In this document: one piece after another, positions 16,897-24,621 of the stretch
How the letters are laid out: every line of letters begins with the position of its first letter
Numbering within the stretch: the stretch's first letter is position 1
Translations under genes and position numbers: made by a program
Source: Halonotius sp046719765
Lineage (GTDB): Archaea; Halobacteriota; Halobacteria; Halobacteriales; Haloferacaceae
Reading direction: 5' to 3'
Assembly (NCBI RefSeq): GCF_046719765.1
Contig: NZ_JABEBY010000024.1
Location: forward strand, 1 to 29,622
Length of the DNA stretch: 29,622 nt
The notes under the pieces: model-generated
Databases searched by the model: none
The model's input: only the letters and a program-made list of their open reading frames with translations
What the model was told of the DNA's origin: nothing

Positions 16897-17880
16897 ATGA
16901 GAACATCTACCTCGAGATTCCAAGACAGTATCGAATTAAAACTAGAACAGACATTATCAGGCATTAATTTGAAATCGCTCGCTGGAGACGAAGCGGGCTG
17001 CCAGATCTGCAAGGAGACACTGAATGAAGGCGATCAAATCACGTTGTACCTCTACTGTCCAGCCGAGCGAGGAAGGTACGCCATCGGCCAGTGTCGCTGC
17101 AGTAATCACAACGAAGACCTAACCACTCTCTTCACACTCGGCGTCAACGAACTCATTATCGACGGCCGGATCGGCCGCTGCAGTAACCACACCATCCAAC
17201 AGTCATCGCCCGTCCTGTTTGCCCCTCGACTTCACCTTGTCTCTGCCGCAGCAACGACAACTGGTCGTAAAATCACTACCGACCAATCCAACCGCGATGA
17301 TTCAGCCGAACCACTGACGGTAGACCACTCTCAATCTATCAAAACACTTTACCAACAAATCACAACGGCTACCGACGATACCGCCGGCTGGCAGGGAGCT
17401 CCACCGAAATCCACATCCAACGCACCCCTAACGGTCACAGCGTCGCTCCCAGCAGTTCTTGATGGCCAACCGCTTCCGACCAACACACCAGTCACCTGCC
17501 AAGCGTGTGGCGAGACACTCCAAGAAGGCAGTCAGATCGTTGTCGAACAGACACCCCCACAACACACTACTTGGCAACCCACAGCGTGGTACTGTCCAGA
17601 CTGTCGGCTGAAACCACCGCAGCAACCACACCCACCACTCTATCGAGTGCTTGCGACCGTTGGCATGCGGTCGTTCAGTTCACGCCAACAGCACCAGCCC
17701 TGTCTCAACGACCCGGTGGTGCTTTCGACCGACAATACGGTGACTGATTCCACTGGTTGCTCCCCCGAGATCACTCCATCCGTGTGTAAGGCAGGCATCA
17801 ATCCCCACACCCAGCGTCATTCTAAGAACACCCATCTGAACAACCCGACCACACCCACTGCCAACCCAACCAATGACTGA
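16897..17880 (+). CDS. Double zinc-ribbon protein, plasmid-type, function unknown
   Basis: This 327-aa protein has two related cysteine modules. The first is C35-x2-C38 (CQICKETLNEGDQ) with later CRC and His residues. The second is C201-x2-C204 (CQACGETLQEGSQ) paired with C233-x2-C236 (CPDC). The near-identical spacing and the -CxxCxETLxEG(D/S)QI- pattern show an internal duplication. The linker and C-terminal tail are rich in Thr, Pro, Gln and Asn and probably disordered. Its stop overlaps the ATG of the nuclease-like gene by eight bases. Gene context (origin, nuclease, PIN) suggests a plasmid maintenance or defence function, but no biochemical role can be read from the sequence. Confidence 0.75.
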   Translation: MRTSTSRFQDSIELKLEQTLSGINLKSLAGDEAGCQICKETLNEGDQITLYLYCPAERGRYAIGQCRCSNHNEDLTTLFTLGVNELIIDGRIGRCSNHTIQQSSPVLFAPRLHLVSAAATTTGRKITTDQSNRDDSAEPLTVDHSQSIKTLYQQITTATDDTAGWQGAPPKSTSNAPLTVTASLPAVLDGQPLPTNTPVTCQACGETLQEGSQIVVEQTPPQHTTWQPTAWYCPDCRLKPPQQPHPPLYRVLATVGMRSFSSRQQHQPCLNDPVVLSTDNTVTDSTGCSPEITPSVCKAGINPHTQRHSKNTHLNNPTTPTANPTND

Positions 17881-18523
17881 CACTACTGATCCCGACGACA
17901 AAACGGAGCCACCCAGAGAAACAACTCCCGGCCGCGGCCAAGGTAACGGTGAGTGGCTCCAAAACTGTTTCGCTGAAACGCTCGAATCGTGGGGCTATCT
18001 AACAGCCCAGCGAGAGCAGTTGCTCGAACTGACCGCCGATGTGGTCGCCAAACGAGACTCTCATCGCGGTGAGCCGAGCGATTATCTCGTCTGTGAGTGC
18101 AAAGACTGGGCGAACAGACCGATTGGTGAGGAAACGATCATCAGACTCTGTCTGTTGGCGCACATCGGCAGTGCAATGCCGGTACTCTGTCACACCACGT
18201 ACCTCACCGACCGCGCCTGGAAGCTGGCACAGGTCTACGATGTTCGACTACTCACGCATGATGATCTCCTCAAAGATCGACTGCCACCACTGACAAAACT
18301 CCGACCACCGCGTGGAACCCTCAGTCACAGACATGAACGCGATCTGTTCTCGTTTCGATCGTCAATAGCAGTGATGCTCCGCCGCCACGCAGTCGACGAT
18401 TATCCAGATCATCTCAGTGGGCCTGCTTTTGAGCGACCGACCGACCCACCCTGTTATGTCCCGGATCGAACTGGACGCGACGAGTATGTCGGGGCGGAAG
18501 CCTGCGACTATGATTTCGGCTGA
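17873..18523 (+). CDS. PD-(D/E)XK (Mrr-like) restriction endonuclease-fold protein
   Basis: This 216-aa protein has a Mrr/Holliday-resolvase-like nuclease core: Glu27 in GNGEWLQ, Asp56 in LTADVVAKR and Glu75-x-Lys77 in LVCECKDW. This is the E...D...ExK arrangement of the PD-(D/E)XK superfamily. The next strand and helix (HIGSAMPVLCHTTYLT and LAQVYDVRLLT) match restriction-endonuclease-like proteins that act in solitary type IV-like systems or in element maintenance. The last ~60 residues are unassigned. It overlaps the Zn-ribbon gene and lies upstream of the regulator-PIN pair, all on one strand, so co-expression is likely. No methylase is nearby, so it is not a classical R-M pair. Confidence 0.72.
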   Translation: MTDTTDPDDKTEPPRETTPGRGQGNGEWLQNCFAETLESWGYLTAQREQLLELTADVVAKRDSHRGEPSDYLVCECKDWANRPIGEETIIRLCLLAHIGSAMPVLCHTTYLTDRAWKLAQVYDVRLLTHDDLLKDRLPPLTKLRPPRGTLSHRHERDLFSFRSSIAVMLRRHAVDDYPDHLSGPAFERPTDPPCYVPDRTGRDEYVGAEACDYDFG

Positions 18524-18567
18524 GAAACCACCACTAGTATGAAGTACACAGACTTCGAACTGAGCAT

Positions 18568-19275
18568 ATGACACCTGCTCGCGATCATGTTCGTCCGGAT
18601 GGCGGAATCGACACCTCAGATCCACCACCGATCGATACAATGGACAAAGAAACACTTGAACCGGAGACATTGGCCCAGAATGCCTCCCAACTCGAAACAG
18701 TCGTCGAACTACTCAACCGCCCTGCACTCGCCCGCGTCTACATTTATGTTTGCTACTGGGGCCCGGTCACTCCGCCGCAAGTCATGGACGCACTGGATCT
18801 CTCGAAATCGACGACCTACGAGTACGTTGATCAACTGGTCGAGCTGGGCCTCATCAAGCGAGACGACTCTACGCGTCCCCAACAGTTGAGCGCAGAGCCA
18901 GTCATCCTCGTCGAACAGTACGCCCCGATCGTCATCACGCCGACCGTTCTTCATGCCCTTTCACTCCAAGAGATCGACGAGGACGTTGAGTACTTCATAG
19001 ACCGATACGGTCTCGGAAAGCTTATTGCCGCCCTGCGCGGTGCCGGACTCCATTTCGCAGGAAAAACAACCCAGCGGATGGTCGCCACTGATATCGACGT
19101 TCGGGCGACAGAAGCGATGATGATCATCTACGCGCTCAAACCGGCATTGGTCGTTGGTCGAGACCACGATCCATTCTTTGAATATCTGTTTCCAGACGTG
19201 GACGACGAAATGGATCTCCCGACTCTCGATACCGTCCAAAACGGCCCGCCACGATCGTCGGACACTGAAAGGTGA
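18568..19275 (+). CDS. Winged-helix regulator (DUF7437-type), partner of the PIN protein
   Basis: In this 235-aa protein the N-terminal half (about 40-110) is a winged helix with ALARVYIYVCYWGPVTPPQV, then a recognition helix in LSKSTTYEYVDQL and a wing ending in STRPQQL. The C-terminal half is an all-helical domain of the type found in haloarchaeal regulators placed before PIN-domain genes (DUF7437, from memory). An internal Met at 18640 (MDKETLEPE) is an alternative start. The PIN gene starts 9 bp downstream. The pair resembles a toxin-antitoxin or stability module in which this protein would be the DNA-binding antitoxin. Confidence 0.72.
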   Translation: MTPARDHVRPDGGIDTSDPPPIDTMDKETLEPETLAQNASQLETVVELLNRPALARVYIYVCYWGPVTPPQVMDALDLSKSTTYEYVDQLVELGLIKRDDSTRPQQLSAEPVILVEQYAPIVITPTVLHALSLQEIDEDVEYFIDRYGLGKLIAALRGAGLHFAGKTTQRMVATDIDVRATEAMMIIYALKPALVVGRDHDPFFEYLFPDVDDEMDLPTLDTVQNGPPRSSDTER

Positions 19276-19284
19276 GTCTACTAG

Positions 19285-19815
19285 ATGGGTACCGACAGTC
19301 CATTCTCCGCTGAGGAGGATGTCCTCGTCGACGCGAACATCTTCTTCGCGATTGGGCGTCCATCGAATCCACAGTATCGGCAATTCCGAAATGCAGTGCG
19401 GAATGCCGACGTCGTCTGCAAACTCCCTCGGCGCGTGATCGGTGAGCTCGGCGGCCCAGAGATGGATCGCGTCCAGACGGCACTTGAGGAGGGCTGGGCC
19501 GAAATCATCGATACACCCTCTCCAGCTGATGGGGATGCTGTCACAGCGAGCGATATTGCCAGACGAACCATCGCAAGTGAAACCGGCCGATCCGAACACG
19601 AGGTCGAGAAAACAGATGGAATACTGGCAGGGTTGGCCATTCAGTACGTTAGAGACCGCTCAACGATGGGTGTCATCGTGCTTACCGACGATCAGCCAGC
19701 AAAGAAAGGAATCGAAAATGCAGTTCGAGCGCAGGGATACACAGACTCGATTACGACATATGGCTTGGCCGATATCATTGGAGACGATCCCGGTGACTTA
19801 CTGGAGATAATTTAA
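19285..19815 (+). CDS. PIN-domain ribonuclease (toxin-like)
   Basis: This 176-aa PIN-fold protein has the acidic residues of the nuclease site: Asp16 and Asn18 in VLVDANIF, Glu54 in RVIGELGG, Asp111 in EKTDGILAGLA, and Asp135/Asp136 in VLTDDQPAKKG. PIN toxins cleave tRNA or mRNA. The link to the preceding winged-helix regulator, nine bases away on the same strand, is typical of haloarchaeal maintenance cassettes. All catalytic positions are intact, so activity is plausible. Confidence 0.8.
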   Translation: MGTDSPFSAEEDVLVDANIFFAIGRPSNPQYRQFRNAVRNADVVCKLPRRVIGELGGPEMDRVQTALEEGWAEIIDTPSPADGDAVTASDIARRTIASETGRSEHEVEKTDGILAGLAIQYVRDRSTMGVIVLTDDQPAKKGIENAVRAQGYTDSITTYGLADIIGDDPGDLLEII

Positions 19816-20070
19816 ACTCACGCAACTACCGTTCACGCGATCACTGAGTTCGTGCCGACATACGACCCCGAAGAACGGGTGTTCGTCTATGGAATTCTCG
19901 GAGGAGCCCCTCGATATCTCAGTCCGCTAGATCCATCGCAGGATCTTGGCACAAACATCACGCGGCTGCTGTATGATCCGACGTTTGAATTTGCCTTATT
20001 CAGCCGGTCGGGCTTCAAACGATCTGTCGAGGAGGCTGTAACCGAGCGCGATGACCTCCGTCTGTTTGAC

Positions 20071-21015
20071 CGGCCGTGTTTAATCGCCTGAAGGGATCGG
20101 AATCTCCTGTTCTGCGGCCTTCTTGATGTTATAGACTGCACACATCAGCGCGAGTTCACGGAATTCTCGATACCAGATACGTGCTCGCAGGGCGACGCCC
20201 AGCGAGCGCTTGACCGCTGAGAAGACGCTTTCTGACATGGAGCGTTGGTGGTAGAGATCGTCGTCAATACGGGCGTTGTGGGCGTGATCGTAGGGCTTGT
20301 TGATGCAGTGCTTGATCAGTGGACGCACACCGATGTCTTCTCGGAGATATTCGCGTAACCACGTGCAATCGTAGCCTTTGTCGGCGGTAAGAGCCTGCAA
20401 CTCGCCCGCGTGCTTGCGGGCGAGTTGCTTGCAGATGTCGGCATCACTCCCATCTCTGGTGGTTGTGCAGTGCAAATCGAGGATAACGTTCGTCTCTGTA
20501 TCAACGAGTTTCGTCGCCTTGAGATCTTGTACGTCGTACTTTGTCTTATTGCAGTACGAGCGGCTCGCAGGCGAGCGCTCGAAGTATGTCGCATCAATCG
20601 CTCCAATTGAGCCGGTGTTGTGCAGCTGTGCTGATTGTGCCAAGAGCGTCCGGCAGATCTCCATCTCGATTCTATCGAATGCGAGACATAACGTCGAATG
20701 ATCAGGGAGATCGGCCGGTTCAAGGCCGATCTCCCGGCATATTTGCGGCATCTCCATCAGCAGATCAATCGTCATTCGGTATGTCGTGTTGAGGTAAATC
20801 CGGAGACAGTGGAGGGATATCATCGCTGCATCAGTGAACCCGCCGCCCCGTTCCGGGGCGGCAGGTTCGTCCCAATCATCGGCAACTCTTTTCACTGCGA
20901 AGGTAACTCGTTCAGTGAAGCGGGAGATTAGCGTGGGCACATTACGCTGTCTCTCGCTTCAACGCCGTCATTCTGGTGACCTAATCCGACGCAGTCAAGT
21001 GATTAAACACGGCCG
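20071..21015. mobile_element. IS5-family insertion sequence, 945 bp, with 6-bp target duplication
   Basis: The left end CGGCCGTGTTTAATC (20071) and the right end (inverted copy ending at 21015) form imperfect 21-bp terminal repeats with two mismatches. The flanks are TTTGAC at 20065-20070 and TTTGAC at 21016-21021, a perfect target-site duplication. It carries one transposase gene on the minus strand. The coding frame of the interrupted host gene resumes exactly after the duplication, which proves the boundaries. Confidence 0.88.
20080..20940 (-). CDS. IS5-family DDE transposase
   Basis: This 286-aa transposase has catalytic residues Asp116 in IGAIDATYFERS, Asp187 in LTADKGYD and Glu237 in MSESVFSAVKRSLG, in the order and spacing of IS5-type DDE enzymes. 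LRIYLNTTYRMTIDLL and PDHSTLC are usual for the haloarchaeal members. It fills nearly the whole element: the stop lies 9 bp from the left terminal repeat and the start about 55 bp from the right one. It appears intact and, with clean target duplications, recently active. Confidence 0.9.
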   Translation of the reverse strand: MPTLISRFTERVTFAVKRVADDWDEPAAPERGGGFTDAAMISLHCLRIYLNTTYRMTIDLLMEMPQICREIGLEPADLPDHSTLCLAFDRIEMEICRTLLAQSAQLHNTGSIGAIDATYFERSPASRSYCNKTKYDVQDLKATKLVDTETNVILDLHCTTTRDGSDADICKQLARKHAGELQALTADKGYDCTWLREYLREDIGVRPLIKHCINKPYDHAHNARIDDDLYHQRSMSESVFSAVKRSLGVALRARIWYREFRELALMCAVYNIKKAAEQEIPIPSGD

Positions 21016-21316
21016 TTTGACCTCACCGACATCGTTGCTGCCCTCGAACAACTGAGCAGCTGACCAGGTTCCTCTGCAGTGAGCGAAGTAGGGTAGGATT
21101 GTTGACACCGCCAATAAGAGCCGATATCTTTCGAACCACTTGACCCCGGGGCAGTTTACCTGAATTGAGGCGCTAAGGCCCCTTCCTCAAGGAGCGACCG
21201 AAGGGAGCGAGTAGGGAGGGGATACAGCGGCGCACAGTTCTCAAGCACGTTCGACGCTTGGCCCACAGGCTCACGCAATCGCAACCATTATTTGCGTATA
21301 TTGTGTATTTTGTGTT

Positions 21317-21439
21317 GTGGCAACACGCAAGAACATCTCTATCCGCGACGACCAAGCCAAGTGGGTTGAGGAGAACCATCTTAACCTCTCGTCGTTCGTC
21401 CAAGAGAAACTTGACGAACTCATCGAAGAACGCTCATAG
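21317..21439 (+). CDS. Small ribbon-helix-helix-like protein upstream of tnpB
   Basis: This 40-aa protein starts with GTG (then ATRKNISIRDDQAKW). The basic beta strand (RKNISI) followed by two helices (DDQAKWVEEN and LSSFVQEKLDELIEE) is the ribbon-helix-helix pattern. Its TAG stop is directly followed by the tnpB ATG with no spacer, so the two are co-translated. Such mini-proteins recur in front of tnpB in haloarchaeal IS1341-type elements and may regulate tnpB or bind the element ends. Confidence 0.75.
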   Translation: MATRKNISIRDDQAKWVEENHLNLSSFVQEKLDELIEERS

Positions 21440-22663
21440 ATGAACTACAACTACAGGTATCGGCTGCGACCGTCCGACGCTCTCGAAGACCAGTTAGCGT
21501 GGACTGTTGATACCTGTAGACAGGTCTACAACCACTTCCTCCACCGACTCAACCGAACCGACAACACTTCGGCATACAGCGAACAGAAACTCCTACCGAG
21601 TCTCAAGAAGTGGTGGAACGACCTGAAACAAGTTCACTCGAAGGTTCTTCAGAAAGTCGTTCAGCGATTATACGACAACCTCTCGACGCTTCGCGGTCAC
21701 AAAGAGAACGGCTACCACGTCGGTACTCTCAACTGGAAGGCTCCGGGCGAGTACCAGAGTTTCACGTACAGTCAATCCGGCTTCAAGCTCAAAAACACGA
21801 GCGGTCGGACTCGACTGTGGCTCTCGAAACTCGGGGAAATCCCGCTCACCTTCCACCGCGACCTGCCCGACGACGCCGAAATCAAGACGGTCACAATCAA
21901 GCAGGAACCAACCGGGAAGTGGTACGCCATCCTCGGCATCGAAACGCCCGACGACCCGCCGCAGAAGCCCGAGAATCCCGAGAAATGCGTCGGCATCGAC
22001 GTTGGGATTCTCAAGTACGCTCACGACACGGACGGAACGGCGGTCGAATCCCCTGACTTCTCGGACGAGCGCGAACGCTTAGAACGGGCACAACGTGCCC
22101 TCTCACGAAAGGAACACGGCTCTGCGAATTGGGAAAAACAACGCCGAGTCGTGGCCCAACGCCACGCTGACCTCAAGCGAAAGCGTCGTGACTTCCTCCA
22201 CAAGTTGTCGAACTACTACGCTACCGAGTACGATTTGGTAGCTTCGGAGGACTTGGACGCGAAAGGGTTGGTTGAACTACCCGGAAACTCACGGAATCGA
22301 GCAGGCGCGGCGTGGGGAACATTCCTGCGGATGCTCGAATACAAGTGTGAACGCGAAGGCGCACATTTCGTTGCCGTAGACCCGAGTGGCACGACCAAGG
22401 AATGTGCGTCCTGCGGCGTTTCGACGGACAAACCGCTGTGGGTACGCGAACACTCGTGTCCGGCATGTGGATTCAAGGCGGATAGAGACGCGAACGCGGC
22501 GTGGAACATCCTTTCTCGCGGTCTTGAACAAGTAGGAGAGGGACGCTCCGAATCAACGCCTGTGGAGACTGCGCTTCCTGTGGATACCGATTCGGTGTCT
22601 GCAAAGCGCGTCGTGGAAACAGGAAGCCCCACCCTCAAGCGCGAGCCGTCAGGCGAGCAGTAG
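21440..22663 (+). CDS. tnpB: TnpB RNA-guided nuclease (transposon-associated)
   Basis: This 407-aa protein is full-length for TnpB. The RuvC residues are complete: Asp187 in VGIDVGILK, Glu270 in VASEDLDAKGL and Asp350 in KADRDANAAWNIL. The zinc finger is C322/C325 (CASCG) and C340/C343 (CPACG). TnpB proteins are ancestors of Cas12 and cut DNA guided by an omega RNA made from the 3' end of the element. The tail after residue 360 is low-complexity and its DNA doubles as the RNA scaffold, which explains its odd composition. The protein appears catalytically intact. Confidence 0.93.
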   Translation: MNYNYRYRLRPSDALEDQLAWTVDTCRQVYNHFLHRLNRTDNTSAYSEQKLLPSLKKWWNDLKQVHSKVLQKVVQRLYDNLSTLRGHKENGYHVGTLNWKAPGEYQSFTYSQSGFKLKNTSGRTRLWLSKLGEIPLTFHRDLPDDAEIKTVTIKQEPTGKWYAILGIETPDDPPQKPENPEKCVGIDVGILKYAHDTDGTAVESPDFSDERERLERAQRALSRKEHGSANWEKQRRVVAQRHADLKRKRRDFLHKLSNYYATEYDLVASEDLDAKGLVELPGNSRNRAGAAWGTFLRMLEYKCEREGAHFVAVDPSGTTKECASCGVSTDKPLWVREHSCPACGFKADRDANAAWNILSRGLEQVGEGRSESTPVETALPVDTDSVSAKRVVETGSPTLKREPSGEQ

Positions 22664-22674
22664 GGTGGGGTAGT
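22500..22674 (+). ncRNA. Putative omega (re)RNA overlapping the tnpB 3' end
   Basis: TnpB guide RNAs derive from the 3' end of tnpB plus the right end of the element. In Halobacterium, sense-overlapping transcripts at tnpB 3' ends have been described. Here the region ends in a 9-bp stem (22627-22635 with 22662-22670), followed by about four bases of element. The guide would start near 22675, inside the 3' end of the neighbouring regulator gene. The 5' limit is a guess. Confidence 0.5.
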
Positions 22675-23103
22675 TCACTCGGGCCGGGGCATCGCTTCGA
22701 GTTCAGCGATTTCACCAGTCTTCTCAACGCGGTCGTACTGTCTCCGCCATGCATCAGTTGGGAACAGATCGTTTCGGTCGAATAATTCTCGGGCCTGTTC
22801 GGTCAGCTGATAGAACTTGTACGGGTACCCCCGCACTCGGTCACCAGGCGCGACCACTAGCTCCGCAATCACGCCGACATCAGCCAACACGCTGAGATGC
22901 CGACGGATCGCATCTTCACCGAGCGCGGGGTTCATGTAATCGAGTTCTTGGACGCTTGGTGCTCCCTGCGGGTGGCCGACGATGTCTGCGATCAAATTCG
23001 CACGGGCTTGATCAGTAGCCTTCTGCAGTGCTGTCCATGCCTCAAACTCAGTGGGGGTACCACCAGTGTCTGCTGTGTCTGACTCCGCAACCTGAGGCTT
23101 CAT
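22675..23103 (-). CDS. Winged-helix transcriptional regulator (ArsR-like)
   Basis: This 142-aa protein starts at ATG 23103 (MKPQVAESD). An upstream start at 23136 would extend past the promoter. A helix-turn-helix covers about 30-95: ARANLIADIVGHPQGAPSVQ, a recognition helix in EDAIRRHLSVLADVGVI, and a wing with VRGYPYKFYQLTEQ. The stop sits exactly at the right end of the TnpB element, so the last codons may have been trimmed by that insertion. It is divergent from the DUF7509-like gene and probably regulates it. Confidence 0.72.
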   Translation of the reverse strand: MKPQVAESDTADTGGTPTEFEAWTALQKATDQARANLIADIVGHPQGAPSVQELDYMNPALGEDAIRRHLSVLADVGVIAELVVAPGDRVRGYPYKFYQLTEQARELFDRNDLFPTDAWRRQYDRVEKTGEIAELEAMPRPE

Positions 23104-23127
23104 ATCTACCACTATGCTAGAGCGGCG

Positions 23128-23133
23128 TATAAA
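23128..23133 (-). promoter_or_regulatory. TATA box of the ArsR-like gene
   Basis: TTTATA on the minus strand lies 25-30 bases before ATG 23103, a canonical leaderless position. This supports the shorter start. A GGTTGC...GCAACC inverted pair lies in the same intergenic region and may be an operator. Confidence 0.6.
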
Positions 23134-23218
23134 CACTTGGTTGCTAGGTTCAAGTGATTAGTTAAATAGTTCTGCAACCAGTAGCACTATACGATATCAA
23201 ACCGGAGTAACAAATAGT

Positions 23219-23863
23219 ATGGAATCGGGCGAAGACGACAACGATACTCGCGATGAGACGGATGATGCAGTTGGGGAGAGGCAAAATACAGCAGCCGATC
23301 TTATTGGGGATATCAGCGATGGGGAGCTACATGACGACGCAGCGTTATCTCTCACACCGGAGCAACACCAGCGACTCAAGAATGGCCTCCATGGATCACA
23401 GTTTGATGATATCCGTCGGGTTGACAGACGGTATCTCGTTGTCGGAAGCGGGTCGGGTGAGTCTGGAGACCGTCGCCGCCGGGTGTGTTCCCAGTTGGAT
23501 GATCGACGGGATGCTGTCGCGTTCCGATTAGAGGAGTTTGGCTTTGACAACGAGGATCTTGACCTGTGGGCTCCAGCCTTCGACATCTTGTCGGCACAGG
23601 CGACATGGGTTGTCGGCGTAATCGAGGACTTCGAAGGGGGCCATGTTTGGGAACTCGGCTATTTGTATCGACAGCAGACAAACGTTCGAGATGTGCTATG
23701 GCTCCTCAAGCGTGTGTATGACGATCCGACAACACACCGAGCGCACTACGACAACGGGATGGCTGCCTCCCACTTAGCGGTTCTTGAGGCAGCGGTGAGC
23801 GACCGGGTCGTAGAATGGTCGACGGCCAACGAATTGGATCACGCTGTTGAGGAGATCCCTTAA
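23219..23863 (+). CDS. DUF7509-like protein (nucleoside 2-deoxyribosyltransferase-like fold)
   Basis: This 214-aa protein has an acidic, probably disordered N-terminal ~45 residues. The core starts with YLVVGSGSG and continues through RLEEFGF and LWAPAFDILSAQATWVVGV to GGHVWELGYLY. The pattern of a G-rich first strand, a mid-domain Asp and a GGHVWELGY helix resembles nucleoside 2-deoxyribosyltransferase/TIR-like proteins. I believe it corresponds to the haloarchaeal DUF7509 family. A GGAG ribosome site lies 13 bases upstream. The function is unproven; such folds occur in nucleotide salvage and in NAD-consuming immune effectors. Confidence 0.62.
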   Translation: MESGEDDNDTRDETDDAVGERQNTAADLIGDISDGELHDDAALSLTPEQHQRLKNGLHGSQFDDIRRVDRRYLVVGSGSGESGDRRRRVCSQLDDRRDAVAFRLEEFGFDNEDLDLWAPAFDILSAQATWVVGVIEDFEGGHVWELGYLYRQQTNVRDVLWLLKRVYDDPTTHRAHYDNGMAASHLAVLEAAVSDRVVEWSTANELDHAVEEIP

Positions 23864-24417
23864 TTGATTTCCTTCGCGTGGCAGACGACGGAGCCGAACC
23901 CGTGACCTCCGTGCCTGTGGGTAACACACCCTGGCTAATTTTAATACAATTGCCAATACAATCCAGATTGACGTCCGATATACCCCACAAACTGGGAGAG
24001 TCCCACACAATGAATATCACTCGCCTCACCCCGCGGCGTTCTCGTTCTCGCTTAGCCGCGGATCCAGTGTTCGGCGAGTGCCTGCAAGATCAGCGTGCGA
24101 AGACACCGGGCGCAAACCGCCGGATCCACGTCGACTCCGAATACGAGAGTTCGACGCAATCCGGCAACGTCCGGACACTTTCACCCGCATAACTCGGCCC
24201 CCATACGGACTACCCGTCAGGGGTCGAGAAACACGGGATTGCCGCCTGCCTTTGGCCAGTACCCCCTTAGCACATAGCCTGATTCGAGTGCGGAACGCCA
24301 GGCTCGCGGCTGATTGGTTTCCGTTCGTTCCGAAACAAAGACGAACGGACTCCGTCCGCGCTGAGCGCACGGACATCGTTAGTCAACAACCCCGCAGCGA
24401 TAGCTGCAGCGACGCCG
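23864..24417. other. Gene-poor stretch with strong hairpins before the tRNA array
   Basis: I see no convincing gene here; the open frames are GC-rich shadows, and a 60-aa frame at 24010-24192 is doubtful. Perfect stems are: CCGTTCGT/ACGAACGG (24321-24328 with 24341-24348), TCCGT/ACGGA just after it, and GCAGC-GATA-GCTGC (24394-24407), eleven bases before the first tRNA. They could be RNA-processing signals or unrecognised small RNAs. Confidence 0.4.
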
Positions 24418-24493
24418 AGCCCCGGAGTCTCCGCTGGCGAGGGACGCCGGACTTTGAATCCGGAGGTCGCCGGTTCGATTCCGGCCGGGGCGA
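24418..24493 (+). tRNA. tRNA-Gln (TTG), divergent D arm
   Basis: The cloverleaf has acceptor AGCCCCG/CGGGGCG (A1-G72 mismatch), D stem GTCT/GGAC, anticodon stem CCGGA/TCCGG with loop CTTTGAA (anticodon TTG), and T arm GCCGG-TTCGATT-CCGGC. Unusually, position 8 is G rather than T and position 14 is C rather than A, so the conserved 8-14 tertiary pair is missing. The D-arm block is shared with the tRNA-Glu at 25730. It may be functional, divergent or a mimic. Confidence 0.7.
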
Positions 24494-24500
24494 CTCTGAT

Positions 24501-24574
24501 GCCGACGTGGTGTAACCCGGCGAGCATACGGCCCTGTCGCGGCCGTGATTCGGGTTCGAATCCCGGCGTCGGCG
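24501..24574 (+). tRNA. tRNA-Asp (GTC)
   Basis: The acceptor GCCGACG/CGTCGGC is perfect and the discriminator is G. T8, A14 and G18G19 are present; the D stem is GTGT/GCAT with wobble pairs. The anticodon arm is CGGCC-CTGTCGC-GGCCG (anticodon GTC) and the T arm TCGGG-TTCGAAT-CCCGG. All canonical features are present, so this is a credible functional tRNA. Confidence 0.9.
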
Positions 24575-24621
24575 TGGATGCGTGGCGTGGCCACGTGGGG
24601 ATACCCATCGAGGGAGGCACA

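Larger units (their letters stand above)
19852..21063 (+). pseudogene. Remnant of an archaeal ATPase/DUF234 protein split by an IS5 insertion
   Basis: The fragment contains YGILGGAPRYLSPLD...NITRLLYDP, typical of the lid region of archaeal STAND-like ATPases (PF01637). It is joined directly to FALFSRSGFKRSVEEA...RDDLRLFD, the C-terminal DUF234 nuclease-like end. The ATP-binding N-terminus is missing and the middle is deleted. The frame breaks at 20070. Removing the IS (20071-21015) and one TTTGAC copy restores RLFD-LTDIVAALEQLSS-stop at 21022-21063, the natural C-terminus. The gene was therefore already decayed (N-terminal loss, internal deletion) and was later interrupted. Confidence 0.72.
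21161..22674 (+). mobile_element. IS200/IS605-superfamily TnpB-only element (IS1341-type)
   Basis: It contains an RHH small gene and tnpB but no TnpA (Y1 HUH transposase), so it would have to be mobilised in trans. The left end holds the hairpin TTGAGG...CCTCAA (21165-21190). The right end holds a long stem CCCCACCCT/AGGGTGGGG (22627-22635 with 22662-22670) overlapping the tnpB stop. The outer boundaries are estimates. No target duplication is expected in this family. Confidence 0.7.

Noticed and set aside
23882..23935. Minus-strand tRNA-like block downstream of the DUF7509-like gene (GGTTCGG with an apparent CCA anticodon)
   Set aside because: No acceptor stem can be formed, the T stem has mismatches and position 33 is not T. 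It may be a decayed tRNA-Trp but is not strong enough to annotate.
24078..24515. 145-aa plus-strand ORF running into tRNA-Gln
   Set aside because: It reads through the tRNA cloverleaf and has the Arg/Pro-rich composition of a shadow frame in GC-rich DNA.
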